A DNA stretch of 5,201 nucleotides from Candidatus Zixiibacteriota bacterium (GCA_022563625.1 JADFNA010000163.1:1-5201); one strand, 5' to 3'; shown: positions 1-5,201, counted from the first letter of the stretch. Numbers and translations are program-made. The notes: generated from the letters alone by a model not told the origin.

Positions 1-1368
1 GTTGTCCAGGCCGAACGGAAGTTTGAATTCCTGCGACGGGGTTATCAGGTCGGAAATTCGCGCGTTTCCCAGAAAGTCGGTTGCTGCGAAAATGGACACA
101 GCGCCGGGCATCAAGGGGGCGTCGTCCTGGTTGGTAAGCGTTACCAGCCGATAGACGCCTTCGCGATTGCGTGGACGGCAGATCAATTCAACTTCCGATT
201 CCAGCGGCCAGCTTCCGATTGAGGTCCGGACGGCTTTTTCTCCCGAGGGGATAGATTCTTTTCGTTCAATGTTGAAAGTGGTGGAATATGACCCGGTGAT
301 TACCGTTGTAGTTGGGACTCGAGCGACTATCTCGAGAAGTTCGTCCACTGTCACGGCTGACTTTTTCAGGGCTGATTGGTCTAGATCGTCACGAATGTTG
401 ACTCCCTCAATTACATAGGCTACTTCACCAGAGCGTCCACCGCTGATCTGTCCCAAGATTCCCGAGGAGGGCAGTGATGCAAGTATCCACGACGCAACTT
501 TCCCTGGTCCCGTGCCTGATGCCGGGTTCGCGGTTGAGAGCGCCAGGCTAACATCCTCCCAATCCTCGCCGGTGCGCTGTGTAACTTCGGCCAGGTAGCT
601 GAGTTCCACCTGTCCGGTTTCTTCATCCATACGCGCATCATACAGCGGCGCCCAGGTCGCGCCTCCGATTACGTACTGCAATTCGACACTCACCTTGCCG
701 GCGTTTTGTAGATTAACATCAATCTGGACTGTTCGGGCGCTCTTAGCCCGAGTGGTTCTTAGTTGGTTATGTTCGCGCGTCAGTTTTTGTAGTTCGGCAT
801 TCACTTTTTCCAGTTCGAGCGAGACAATCCGGATTGAATCGTTGGCGGCGCGCAGCTCTTCCGAAACAAAAGCATAGGCCGAACGCCATTCAGTGACCTG
901 CATGCCGCCTTTGGCGATCTGCTCGGTCATCTTTGTTGTCGCGCTCTGGGTAATAGTGGCCAGGAATTTTTTCTGCTGGTTGAAGACATCCAGCCTGTCG
1001 TCGATTTCACGTTTTACTTCATTGCGTAGATGCAAGATGCGCCGTTCAAGTTCGGCAACTTTCTTATCGGTTGCCTCTGTGCGAAATACCAGGCGATGGT
1101 CCATCCCCAGCAGCGTGAGTCCCTGCGGCCCGCTGGCCGAGGCCCGAAATGACGCTGTCCGGGCTGCCGCGGGTATATTTTCGAAAATGAGTGAATGCTC
1201 TCCGGCGCTGAGCTGATGGCTTGCGCTGCGAGTCACCTGCGCCTGGGCCGGGTAGACGGTTACGTCGGTAATCCTTGAATCAACCGCGATTTCCTCGGCC
1301 GTCACCTGCGCCCCGGCGAGAACCAATCCGGCGATGAAGAGCGCGACACTGCAAAGTCCTTGTTTCAT
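1..1368 (-). CDS. DUF4140/DUF4139 (mucoidy inhibitor MuiA-like) envelope protein, 3' end outside window
   Basis: Reading the minus strand from the ATG at 1368 gives 456 open codons that run off the left edge. Residues 1-24 form a signal peptide (hydrophobic core FIAGLVLAGA, likely cut after VTA), so the protein is exported. Residues about 31-100 (ITDVTVYPAQAQVTR) match the DUF4140 N-terminal domain. Residues about 101-210 are charged and helical, a probable coiled coil. From about 212 the DUF4139 domain begins, with its hallmarks YVIGGATWAPLYDARMD (232-248) and TGEDWEDVSLALSTANP (266-282). It resumes at VYRLVTLTNQ through FKLPFG near the edge. Family members are usually 500-600 residues, so roughly 100 are missing here. 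Residues about 290-358 are an insertion resembling a TonB-receptor plug. The family name comes from a mucoidy phenotype; its biochemical role is not established. Family assignment is confident, function is not. Confidence 0.9.
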   Translation of the reverse strand, partial: MKQGLCSVALFIAGLVLAGAQVTAEEIAVDSRITDVTVYPAQAQVTRSASHQLSAGEHSLIFENIPAAARTASFRASASGPQGLTLLGMDHRLVFRTEATDKKVAELERRILHLRNEVKREIDDRLDVFNQQKKFLATITQSATTKMTEQIAKGGMQVTEWRSAYAFVSEELRAANDSIRIVSLELEKVNAELQKLTREHNQLRTTRAKSARTVQIDVNLQNAGKVSVELQYVIGGATWAPLYDARMDEETGQVELSYLAEVTQRTGEDWEDVSLALSTANPASGTGPGKVASWILASLPSSGILGQISGGRSGEVAYVIEGVNIRDDLDQSALKKSAVTVDELLEIVARVPTTTVITGSYSTTFNIERKESIPSGEKAVRTSIGSWPLESEVELICRPRNREGVYRLVTLTNQDDAPLMPGAVSIFAATDFLGNARISDLITPSQEFKLPFGLDN

Positions 1369-1378
1369 GGTAGTATCT

Positions 1379-1386
1379 TCCTCCTT
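1379..1386 (-). promoter_or_regulatory. Ribosome binding site of the DUF4139 gene
   Basis: The minus strand reads AAGGAGGA, ending 10 bases before the ATG at 1368. This near-perfect Shine-Dalgarno sequence, together with the signal peptide that follows directly, fixes the start codon. Confidence 0.8.
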
Positions 1387-1491
1387 GTATTATTTAAGTT
1401 CGCAGCGCAACATAATGCGCCGACAAGATTTGGTAGTCCGTTACGATTCCATTTTCATTCTGCGTATTAATGGCGGAAGAACCGTCTGTTC

Positions 1492-1521
1492 ATTATACAA
1501 TGAAAGCCGCCGCCAGCGCAA
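1492..1521 (-). promoter_or_regulatory. Candidate sigma-70-type promoter for the DUF4139 gene
   Basis: On the minus strand a perfect TATAAT (1492-1497) lies 18 bases downstream of TTGCGC (1516-1521), which keeps only the TTG of the -35 consensus. Transcription would start near 1485, giving a leader of about 115 bases. The -35 element ends just before the 36-base repeat that begins at 1523. The assignment rests on the -10 match and position only; an AT-rich stretch nearer the gene (about 1388-1395) is an alternative. Confidence 0.35.
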
Positions 1522-1522
1522 T

Positions 1523-1558
1523 CATCAGGCAACCCGGTCTCAAGCCGATTATTGGTCT
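1523..1558 (+). repeat. 36-base direct repeat, left copy
   Basis: This stretch (begins CATCAGGCAACCC, ends ATTATTGGTCT) is identical to 2205-2240. The two copies bracket the partial duplicate module. Bases outside the repeat differ on both sides. The first eight bases, CATCAGGC, also occur inside the GH15 gene at 3861-3868, which makes them the probable microhomology used in the duplication. It is not a transposon end or a CRISPR repeat: there are only two copies and no spacer pattern. Confidence 0.9.
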
Positions 1559-1573
1559 GAGTCAGCTAATCGG
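1545..1573. repeat. Imperfect palindrome at the left junction
   Basis: CCGATTA (1545-1551) and TAATCGG (1567-1573) form a perfect 7-base inverted repeat around a 15-base loop. The loop holds the smaller palindrome CTGAGTCAG (1557-1565). The left arm belongs to the 36-base repeat and the right arm does not, so the structure is absent at the 2205-2240 copy. It has no following T-run and so is not a typical terminator. It lies where copy 1 departs from copy 2, and may mark a deletion or template-switch endpoint. Confidence 0.45.
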
Positions 1574-1583
1574 GGCAATATAG

Positions 1584-1664
1584 ATGGTCACCTGCGCTTG
1601 CAAACATTGTCTTAGTGTTGTAATTATATGTGTCTTAGAAAGACTCTGGGGCGAAATTACATAG
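1584..1664 (+). pseudogene. Orphan C-terminal tip of the exported cysteine-rich protein
   Basis: The last 22 codons before the TAG at 1662-1664 align without gaps to the end of the 2376-3326 gene, starting from the Cys codon at 1599. Both copies share the pattern C-x2-C-x3-V-x-I-C-x-LERLW-x-EIT. Three cysteines equivalent to C296, C299 and C306 of the full protein are kept. An ATG at 1584 opens a 26-residue peptide (MVTCACKHCLSVV...), with an in-frame TAG immediately upstream and no convincing ribosome binding site, so translation is doubtful. The other roughly 290 codons of the full gene are absent. It sits 38 bases before the copy-1 membrane-protein gene, almost the same spacing as in copy 2 (36 bases). 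It is most likely a deletion remnant. A retained orphan tip is the alternative. Confidence 0.75.
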
Positions 1665-1702
1665 CGCAAACGAAAAAAATGGAATACGGGGGGGGAGTCA
1701 TT

Positions 1703-1958
1703 ATGAAGATATTTTTTTTTAGTGGCAGGTTTGCTCTCACTTCTGGGGGGCTTCACGCTTGGGATACTGTCGAGAAAGGAGCGTACGAAGTCTGGGCCGT
1801 TGTTGTCCATGAAGAACCCTAAGATGTGGCTACCGTGGAATGCGATCGAAGGACTAACAAAGAAGGGTGTCAAACTGTATTTTTTATCGATCGAGTTGTT
1901 TTTGATTGGAGGTGTCTTCTATTTGTTGTCCCAAGGGATACCGTTCGATCTGAACTAG
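1703..1958 (+). pseudogene. Frameshifted paralogue of the small two-helix membrane protein
   Basis: This is the copy-1 counterpart of 3363-3614. The ATG at 1703 follows a GGGGGAG ribosome binding site. A run of nine T (1712-1720) replaces the eight-base TTTTTCTT of copy 2. The extra base shifts the frame, so reading from 1703 stops at 1822. The correct frame is open from a GTG at 1722 to the TAG at 1956-1958 and still encodes a protein like copy 2. The shared blocks are [36 protein letters not shown] and SQGIPFDLN, and the only length difference inside that frame is one whole codon. By hand count about 20 codons differ by replacement and 13 silently, so protein-level constraint acted for part of its history. 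The GTG has no ribosome binding site. It may be a recent pseudogene, or be expressed through slippage at the T-run. Confidence 0.75.
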
Positions 1959-2035
1959 CGGTTCTGGATGGTTTCTGCGGCTGGAGAACGCGCAGAATAA
2001 AGGAAAAGTTCAAGGTTTGCCGATAAGAATTTGTG

Positions 2036-2089
2036 GCGCCGCCTGTTATGAAGATTTTCCGAGAGAACGGTCGAGATTGAAGGCGGCGC
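2036..2089. repeat. Inverted repeat around the GH15 relic stop codon
   Basis: GCGCCGCCT (2036-2044) and AGGCGGCGC (2081-2089) are perfect 9-base inverted arms with a 36-base loop that contains the relic's stop codon. It is the copy-1 equivalent of the structure at 3692-3745. Confidence 0.45.
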
Positions 2090-2207
2090 TGATCAGGCCC
2101 AGGTGGGTGAAAGCCTGGGGGAAATTGCCGAGCGCTTCGCCGCTGTGGCCGGTTTGCTCGGCGTAAAGTCCCAGATGGTTGGCATAGCCCAGCATTTTTT
2201 CGAACAT
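2046..2207 (-). pseudogene. C-terminal relic of the GH15 glycosidase gene
   Basis: The minus strand from the ATG at 2207 to the TAA at 2046-2048 encodes 53 residues ([18 protein letters not shown]... to SLGKSS). They match the last 53 residues of the GH15 enzyme at 3702-5201 except for one Glu-to-Gln change. The other two base differences are silent. Homology ends exactly at CATCAGGC (2205-2212), where the sequence switches to the 36-base repeat. No catalytic residue is included, no ribosome binding site precedes it, and the fragment lacks most of the catalytic barrel. It is a by-product of the duplication and is not expected to work as an enzyme. Confidence 0.9.
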
Positions 2208-2240
2208 CAGGCAACCCGGTCTCAAGCCGATTATTGGTCT
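2205..2240 (+). repeat. 36-base direct repeat, right copy
   Basis: Identical to 1523-1558. Its first eight bases double as the last eight of the GH15 relic, so the join between the relic and this repeat is visible to the base. Downstream, the sequence is unrelated to what follows the left copy and leads into the promoter of the exported-protein gene. Confidence 0.9.
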
Positions 2241-2290
2241 ACAACAACACGTTGACCATCATTTGCTTACGAAATAGGCAAGGATTTCGC

Positions 2291-2319
2291 TTGACAATAT
2301 GACACGCCGATCATATCAA
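2291..2319 (+). promoter_or_regulatory. Candidate promoter of the exported-protein/membrane-protein unit
   Basis: A perfect TTGACA (2291-2296) is followed after 17 bases by TATCAA (2314-2319), which matches four of six -10 positions. This would give a leader of about 50 bases before the ATG at 2376. It lies only in the copy-2 unit. The corresponding DNA is missing upstream of copy 1, so the duplicate module has no equivalent promoter. Confidence 0.5.
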
Positions 2320-2375
2320 GTGTAATACATACGTGGCGCGGCAAGTCATAACGCCAACGAGAAAGAGAGGTCGTC

Positions 2376-3326
2376 ATGAAGAATGCGTCAATGGTTCAAA
2401 TGCCCAAAGTTGCCATCACAGTCGCAATGCTGCTCCTCATCACAGTACCGGTATGGTTCGGTTGCAGCGCTGACAGCGAGCGGATTTCATCAGTTGAACC
2501 GGGGAACCAACCCGGACCCAGTTTGGTGGCGCCACCGGGAGAATTGCCACCACCTTGGGTTCCGCTCTTTTCAACACAACTTTCTTGCGGATTACTTGGG
2601 ATTCAGTCTCAAGAGCTGATTTCGGCGGAAAAGACAGTCCGCTTTGAAATCGACGTATTTTTTGATGAGACTAACCCGTTTAACAAGTGGCCTGAACAAC
2701 GTATCCTCGAAATCCAAAACTATGGTACAACAGCCAGCGGATATAGAGCCACCCTGACAGACGCAGGCGGCGCCCTGCTCTGGGAGTTTGACAGGCAGAA
2801 TGATCCAAATGATCCCGGGCATTTTTCGATTGTCGAAAAAACACCCGCTGACGAAATGTTGATTGAACAATGGATTACAGACACGTCCGTGACGGAGTCG
2901 TACACGATTAACGGTATTGGCGAATCATTCTACTTCCCCACCGGCGACCTTGACTCAATAGCATCTGTACATGACGCTCTGCTCTCAGGAGGAATGTCTC
3001 GTCAATCGAGTGATCCTTTGGTTCAAGCTCTCAATGATTTTGACAATTTCTATACAACTTCGAATTCGCTGCATGACAACCGTGAGGGTTGTGTTGTCTC
3101 TCAATTCCTTATCAATCAGGATATTGCGGATTGGCTCATACTTCAGAATCCTGTTATTGTCAATGGTGAACTTAGCTATGTCATACCCGACTGGTTGTGT
3201 CTACTTGCGGGTGAATGTGCACTGATTAAGTGTCCGGTCGGCGGGCCGGCCAATGCTGTTTGCGATGTGTGTTTTGGCGTTGTAGTTATATGTTTCTTAG
3301 AAAGGCTCTGGGACGAAATTACATAG
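2376..3326 (+). CDS. Exported, probably lipid-anchored protein of unknown function with cysteine-rich C-terminus
   Basis: The 316-residue product starts at an ATG with GAGAGG five bases upstream. Residues about 11-29 are a hydrophobic signal segment (VAITVAMLLLITVPVWFGC). C30 could be lipidated, but the WFG before it is a poor lipobox, so ordinary signal-peptidase cleavage is also possible. Residues 41-62 are Pro/Gly-rich, a likely linker. Residues about 85-190 alternate in a way that suggests a beta-rich domain; no family was recognised. The last 42 residues hold six of the nine cysteines (275, 281, 286, 296, 299, 306) in a largely hydrophobic setting ending LERLWDEIT. That end is the only part kept in copy 1. 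Bases are more AT-rich than in the flanking genes, consistent with an accessory gene. It is probably co-transcribed with the small membrane-protein gene 36 bases downstream. The gene is well supported; its function is unknown. Confidence 0.85.
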   Translation: MKNASMVQMPKVAITVAMLLLITVPVWFGCSADSERISSVEPGNQPGPSLVAPPGELPPPWVPLFSTQLSCGLLGIQSQELISAEKTVRFEIDVFFDETNPFNKWPEQRILEIQNYGTTASGYRATLTDAGGALLWEFDRQNDPNDPGHFSIVEKTPADEMLIEQWITDTSVTESYTINGIGESFYFPTGDLDSIASVHDALLSGGMSRQSSDPLVQALNDFDNFYTTSNSLHDNREGCVVSQFLINQDIADWLILQNPVIVNGELSYVIPDWLCLLAGECALIKCPVGGPANAVCDVCFGVVVICFLERLWDEIT

Positions 3327-3362
3327 CGCAAACGAAAAAAATGGAATAGGGGGGGAGTTATT

Positions 3363-3614
3363 ATGGAGCTATTTTTCTTAGTAGCAGGTTTGCTCTCACT
3401 GCTCGGGGGCGCAGCACTTGGGATACTGTCGAGAAAGGAGCGTCCGAAGTCTGAGCCGTGGGTGTACCTGAACCCCAAGATGTGGCTGCCATGGAAGCCG
3501 CTCGAAGGCCTAACAAAGAAGGGTGTCAAGTTGCATTTGTCATCCATCGCGTTGATGGTCATAGGATGTGTCTTCTATTTCGTGTCCCAGGGGATACCTT
3601 TCGATCTGAACTAG
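3363..3614 (+). CDS. Small two-helix membrane protein of unknown function
   Basis: The 83-residue product starts at an ATG preceded by GGGGGAG five bases upstream. Two hydrophobic segments (about residues 2-21, LFFLVAGLLSLLGGAALGIL, and about 58-76, LHLSSIALMVIGCVFYFVS) flank a loop rich in Lys and Arg (SRKERPK, then LTKKGVK). By the positive-inside rule the loop should be cytoplasmic and both ends outside. No family was recognised. It lies 36 bases after the exported-protein gene and is probably in the same transcript. A minimal ATG GAA TAG reading frame (3341-3349) overlaps the G-run of its ribosome binding site and might affect initiation. A diverged copy at 1703-1958 likewise follows the tip of the exported-protein gene, suggesting the two are linked in function. 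An immunity or partner protein is one possibility, not demonstrated. Confidence 0.72.
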   Translation: MELFFLVAGLLSLLGGAALGILSRKERPKSEPWVYLNPKMWLPWKPLEGLTKKGVKLHLSSIALMVIGCVFYFVSQGIPFDLN

Positions 3615-3691
3615 CGGTCCTGGTAGGTTTCTGCGGCTGGAGAACGCGCAGAATCAAGGAAAAGTTCAAGGTTTGCCTATAAGAATTTGTG

Positions 3692-3745
3692 GCGCCGCCT
3701 GTTATGAAGATTTTCCGAGAGAACGGTCAAGATTGAAGGCGGCGC
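3692..3745. repeat. Inverted repeat around the GH15 stop codon
   Basis: GCGCCGCCT (3692-3700) and AGGCGGCGC (3737-3745) form a perfect 9-base GC-rich stem with a 36-base loop holding the GH15 stop codon (3702-3704). On the minus transcript the stem would close just after the stop and be followed by ACAAATTCTTATAG, not a clean U-run. It may slow or end transcription between the converging genes. The arms are equally perfect in copy 1, but the high overall identity there makes that weak support. Confidence 0.4.
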
Positions 3746-5201
3746 TGATCAGGCCCAGGTGGGTGAAAGCCTGGGGGAAATTGCCGAGCGCTTCGCCGCT
3801 GTGGCCGGTTTCCTCGGCGTAAAGTCCCAGATGGTTGGCATATCCCAGCATTTTTTCGAACATCAGGCGGGCCTGATCAAGTTTGCCGGCCCGGGTCAGC
3901 GCCTCGACCAGCCAGAAGGTGCAAATGTTGAACGTGCCTTCGTCACCCTGCAGTCCGTCGTCGGTGTGTTCTACATTATAGCGGTGCACCAGCGAATTGG
4001 AGACCAGTCCGCCGCGTTCGGGCGTGCGGTTTATGGCATCGAGCGTTTTGAGCATACGCGGGTCGGTGGGCGAAAGAAAAAAGACCAGCGGCATGACCAG
4101 ATTTGACGCATCCAGTGAATCTGAACCGTAACTCTGAGTGAAACTCTGCAGTTCGGAGCTCCAGCCATGCTCCATAATGTCATTATAGATTTCATCACGC
4201 ACTTTGCGCCAGCGAGGAATGTCGGCCGGGAAGGAGCGTTTTACGGCCAGACGAATCGCCCGGTCCATCGCCACCCAGCACATCATTTTGGAGTACACAA
4301 AATGCCGCCGGCCTCCGCGAACTTCCCAGATGCCTTCATCGGGTTCTTTCCAGTTGTTAATGACAAATTGAACCAGGGTGCGAATCGACATCCACAGATC
4401 ATATGAAATTGGCGAACCGTATTTGTTATAGAGATAGACCGAATCCAGAAGCTCACCGTAAATGTCCAGTTGCAGTTGATTGTGGGCGGCGTTGCCGACG
4501 CGCACCGGTTTTGATCCGCGATAGCCGTCAAGATGGTCGAGCGTTTCCTCGGTGATCTTGCGGTGGCCTTCAATGCTGTACATAATTTGCAGTGAACCGT
4601 CCGGGTTGAGATCATGACAGCGCGCTTCCAGCCAGCCCATGAACGCGCGGGCTTCTTCAGTGAAGCCGATGCGCAAGAGCGCATAGATAGTGAAGGCCGC
4701 ATCGCGAATCCAGGTGTAGCGATAGTCCCAGTTCCTGACTCCGCCCATGTCTTCGGGCAGGCTGCAGGTTGGCGCGGCGATGATCGCCCCGGTTGGCTGG
4801 AAGGTCAGCAGTTTGAGTGTCAGGGCAGAACGATGGACCATTTCGCGCCAGCGTCCGGTGTAGGTGCAGCGCGCCGACCAGTCGCGCCACCATTTTTCCG
4901 TTGCCTCGAGCGCCGACTCGGCCGCGATTCCCGAGTGGGCGCGCATGTGCGAGGCGCGGTAGCTGAGCACGAACGGAACGCGCTCGCCCTGCCGCACGAC
5001 AAACTCGGCGCGCGTTGTCAGGTCTTCGCCACGGATTCGCACAGGCGTGCGCAGTTCCAGCGTATCCGGACCGGTGGTCGCGATCAGTTTGTGTCCAGAT
5101 CGCCGCACCCAGGGAACAACCGATCCGTAGTCAAACCGGATGATCAGCTCCATTCGCATCGCGACCTCTCCGGCGAGGCCCTCGACGACGCGCAGCACAT
5201 G
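3702..5201 (-). CDS. Glycoside hydrolase family 15 protein (glucoamylase/trehalase type), start outside window
   Basis: The minus strand is open from the right edge to the TAA at 3702-3704: 499 residues of a protein usually about 600 long. A GTG at 5198 is internal; the reading frame continues to the edge and the text there ([23 protein letters not shown]) is the end of the family's N-terminal beta-sandwich domain. The (alpha/alpha)6-barrel catalytic domain fills the rest. Family landmarks are [16 protein letters not shown] (about 156-171), the [12 protein letters not shown] segment carrying the likely general acid (Glu about 293), and [13 protein letters not shown] carrying the likely general base (Glu about 421). 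GH15 enzymes invert the anomeric centre while releasing glucose from alpha-1,4 glucans or alpha,alpha-trehalose; the sequence alone does not settle the substrate. No signal peptide can be judged. It converges on the plus-strand island, and its last 53 codons are duplicated at 2046-2207. Confidence 0.93.
   Translation of the reverse strand, partial: HVLRVVEGLAGEVAMRMELIIRFDYGSVVPWVRRSGHKLIATTGPDTLELRTPVRIRGEDLTTRAEFVVRQGERVPFVLSYRASHMRAHSGIAAESALEATEKWWRDWSARCTYTGRWREMVHRSALTLKLLTFQPTGAIIAAPTCSLPEDMGGVRNWDYRYTWIRDAAFTIYALLRIGFTEEARAFMGWLEARCHDLNPDGSLQIMYSIEGHRKITEETLDHLDGYRGSKPVRVGNAAHNQLQLDIYGELLDSVYLYNKYGSPISYDLWMSIRTLVQFVINNWKEPDEGIWEVRGGRRHFVYSKMMCWVAMDRAIRLAVKRSFPADIPRWRKVRDEIYNDIMEHGWSSELQSFTQSYGSDSLDASNLVMPLVFFLSPTDPRMLKTLDAINRTPERGGLVSNSLVHRYNVEHTDDGLQGDEGTFNICTFWLVEALTRAGKLDQARLMFEKMLGYANHLGLYAEETGHSGEALGNFPQAFTHLGLISAAFNLDRSLGKSS

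Larger units (their letters stand above)
1596..2212. repeat. Partial tandem duplicate module, copy 1
   Basis: This block repeats 3258-3868. It carries the tip of the exported-protein gene, an A7/G8 spacer, the frameshifted small membrane-protein gene, an 87-base spacer and the last 53 GH15 codons. It is 6 bases longer than copy 2, explained by two extra bases in the spacer, one extra T in a T-run and one extra codon. Counted by hand, identity is about 84% in the small gene, 94% in the 87-base spacer (5 differences) and 98% in the GH15 tail (3 differences). Confidence 0.92.
3258..3868. repeat. Duplicate module, copy 2 (intact genes)
   Basis: This is the counterpart of 1596-2212, embedded in intact surroundings. 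Its left end lies inside the exported-protein gene and its right end inside the GH15 gene, at CATCAGGC (3861-3868). Because both ends fall within complete genes, copy 2 keeps the ancestral arrangement and copy 1 is the derived partial duplicate. Confidence 0.88.

Noticed and set aside
167..1216. Several plus-strand frames opposite 1-1368 (for example 893-1216)
   Set aside because: The minus frame is open for all 456 codons and carries DUF4139 landmarks; the plus frames are shadows.
1870..2214. Minus-strand open frame of 114 codons over the spacer and GH15 relic
   Set aside because: It is out of frame with the GH15 relic, which is the reading frame that matches the intact gene; this is a shadow frame.
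1523..2240. Possible insertion sequence or integron cassette bounded by the 36-base repeats
   Set aside because: There is no transposase or integrase gene, the repeats are direct and not terminal inverted, no attC-type core sites fit, and the content is explained by duplication of neighbouring DNA.
1523..2240. CRISPR array suggested by the 36-base repeat length
   Set aside because: Only two copies exist, 682 bases apart, and the DNA between them contains identifiable gene fragments.
3176..3562. Minus-strand open frame of 128 codons overlapping the exported-protein tip and the small membrane gene
   Set aside because: It lies antisense to two genes with good ribosome binding sites, has only a weak GAAG before its start, and its copy-1 relative would need a TTG start without a binding site. 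Kept as a finding about the antisense frame, not as a gene.
3629..3651. CTGCG...CGCAG inverted repeat after the small membrane gene as a terminator
   Set aside because: The stem is only five base pairs, the loop is long and no T-run follows. It is too weak to annotate.
3759..4106. Plus-strand open frame of 115 codons inside the GH15 gene, and other plus frames within 3702-5201
   Set aside because: They lie opposite a strongly supported GH15 coding frame and have no independent support.
5196..5198. GTG at the right edge as the start of the GH15 gene
   Set aside because: The frame stays open to the window edge, and the sequence at this point is the end of the N-terminal domain, so the real start lies outside.

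Overview
The window looks like chromosomal DNA from a free-living, Gram-negative-type bacterium of moderate GC content. The evidence is an envelope protein of the DUF4139 (MuiA-like) family, an exported lipoprotein-like protein, and a GH15 glucoamylase/trehalase-type enzyme. A short TonB-plug-like stretch inside the DUF4139 protein recalls FCB-group lineages such as Zixibacteria, but no marker gene is present and that placement is a weak guess.

Layout. On the left (1-1368, minus strand) is the N-terminal part of a DUF4140/DUF4139 protein whose 3' end lies outside the window. Its strong ribosome binding site is clear and a candidate promoter lies just before the first repeat. On the right (3702-5201, minus strand) is the C-terminal part of a GH15 enzyme whose start lies outside the window. 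Between them is an accessory island on the plus strand. A complete two-gene unit has its own candidate promoter (about 2291) and encodes a 316-residue exported protein with a cysteine-rich C-terminus (2376-3326). An 83-residue two-helix membrane protein (3363-3614) follows 36 bases later. This unit converges on the GH15 gene.

The island contains a partial tandem duplication. Bases 1596-2212 repeat 3258-3868. Copy 1 consists of the last codons of the exported-protein gene, the spacer, a frameshifted copy of the small membrane-protein gene, the 87-base convergent spacer and the last 53 codons of the GH15 gene. A perfect 36-base direct repeat (1523-1558 and 2205-2240) brackets copy 1. The first 8 bases of that repeat also occur in the GH15 gene at the exact point where the GH15 relic stops. 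The simplest history is a tandem duplication through 8-base microhomology, followed by internal deletion of most of the exported-protein gene from the upstream copy.

The full exported protein, its conserved C-terminal tip, and the small membrane protein that follows the tip in both copies form the least explained part. The arrangement 'tip plus small membrane protein' next to 'full protein plus small membrane protein' resembles orphan cassettes of effector-immunity systems. No domain was recognised in either protein, so this remains a hypothesis.
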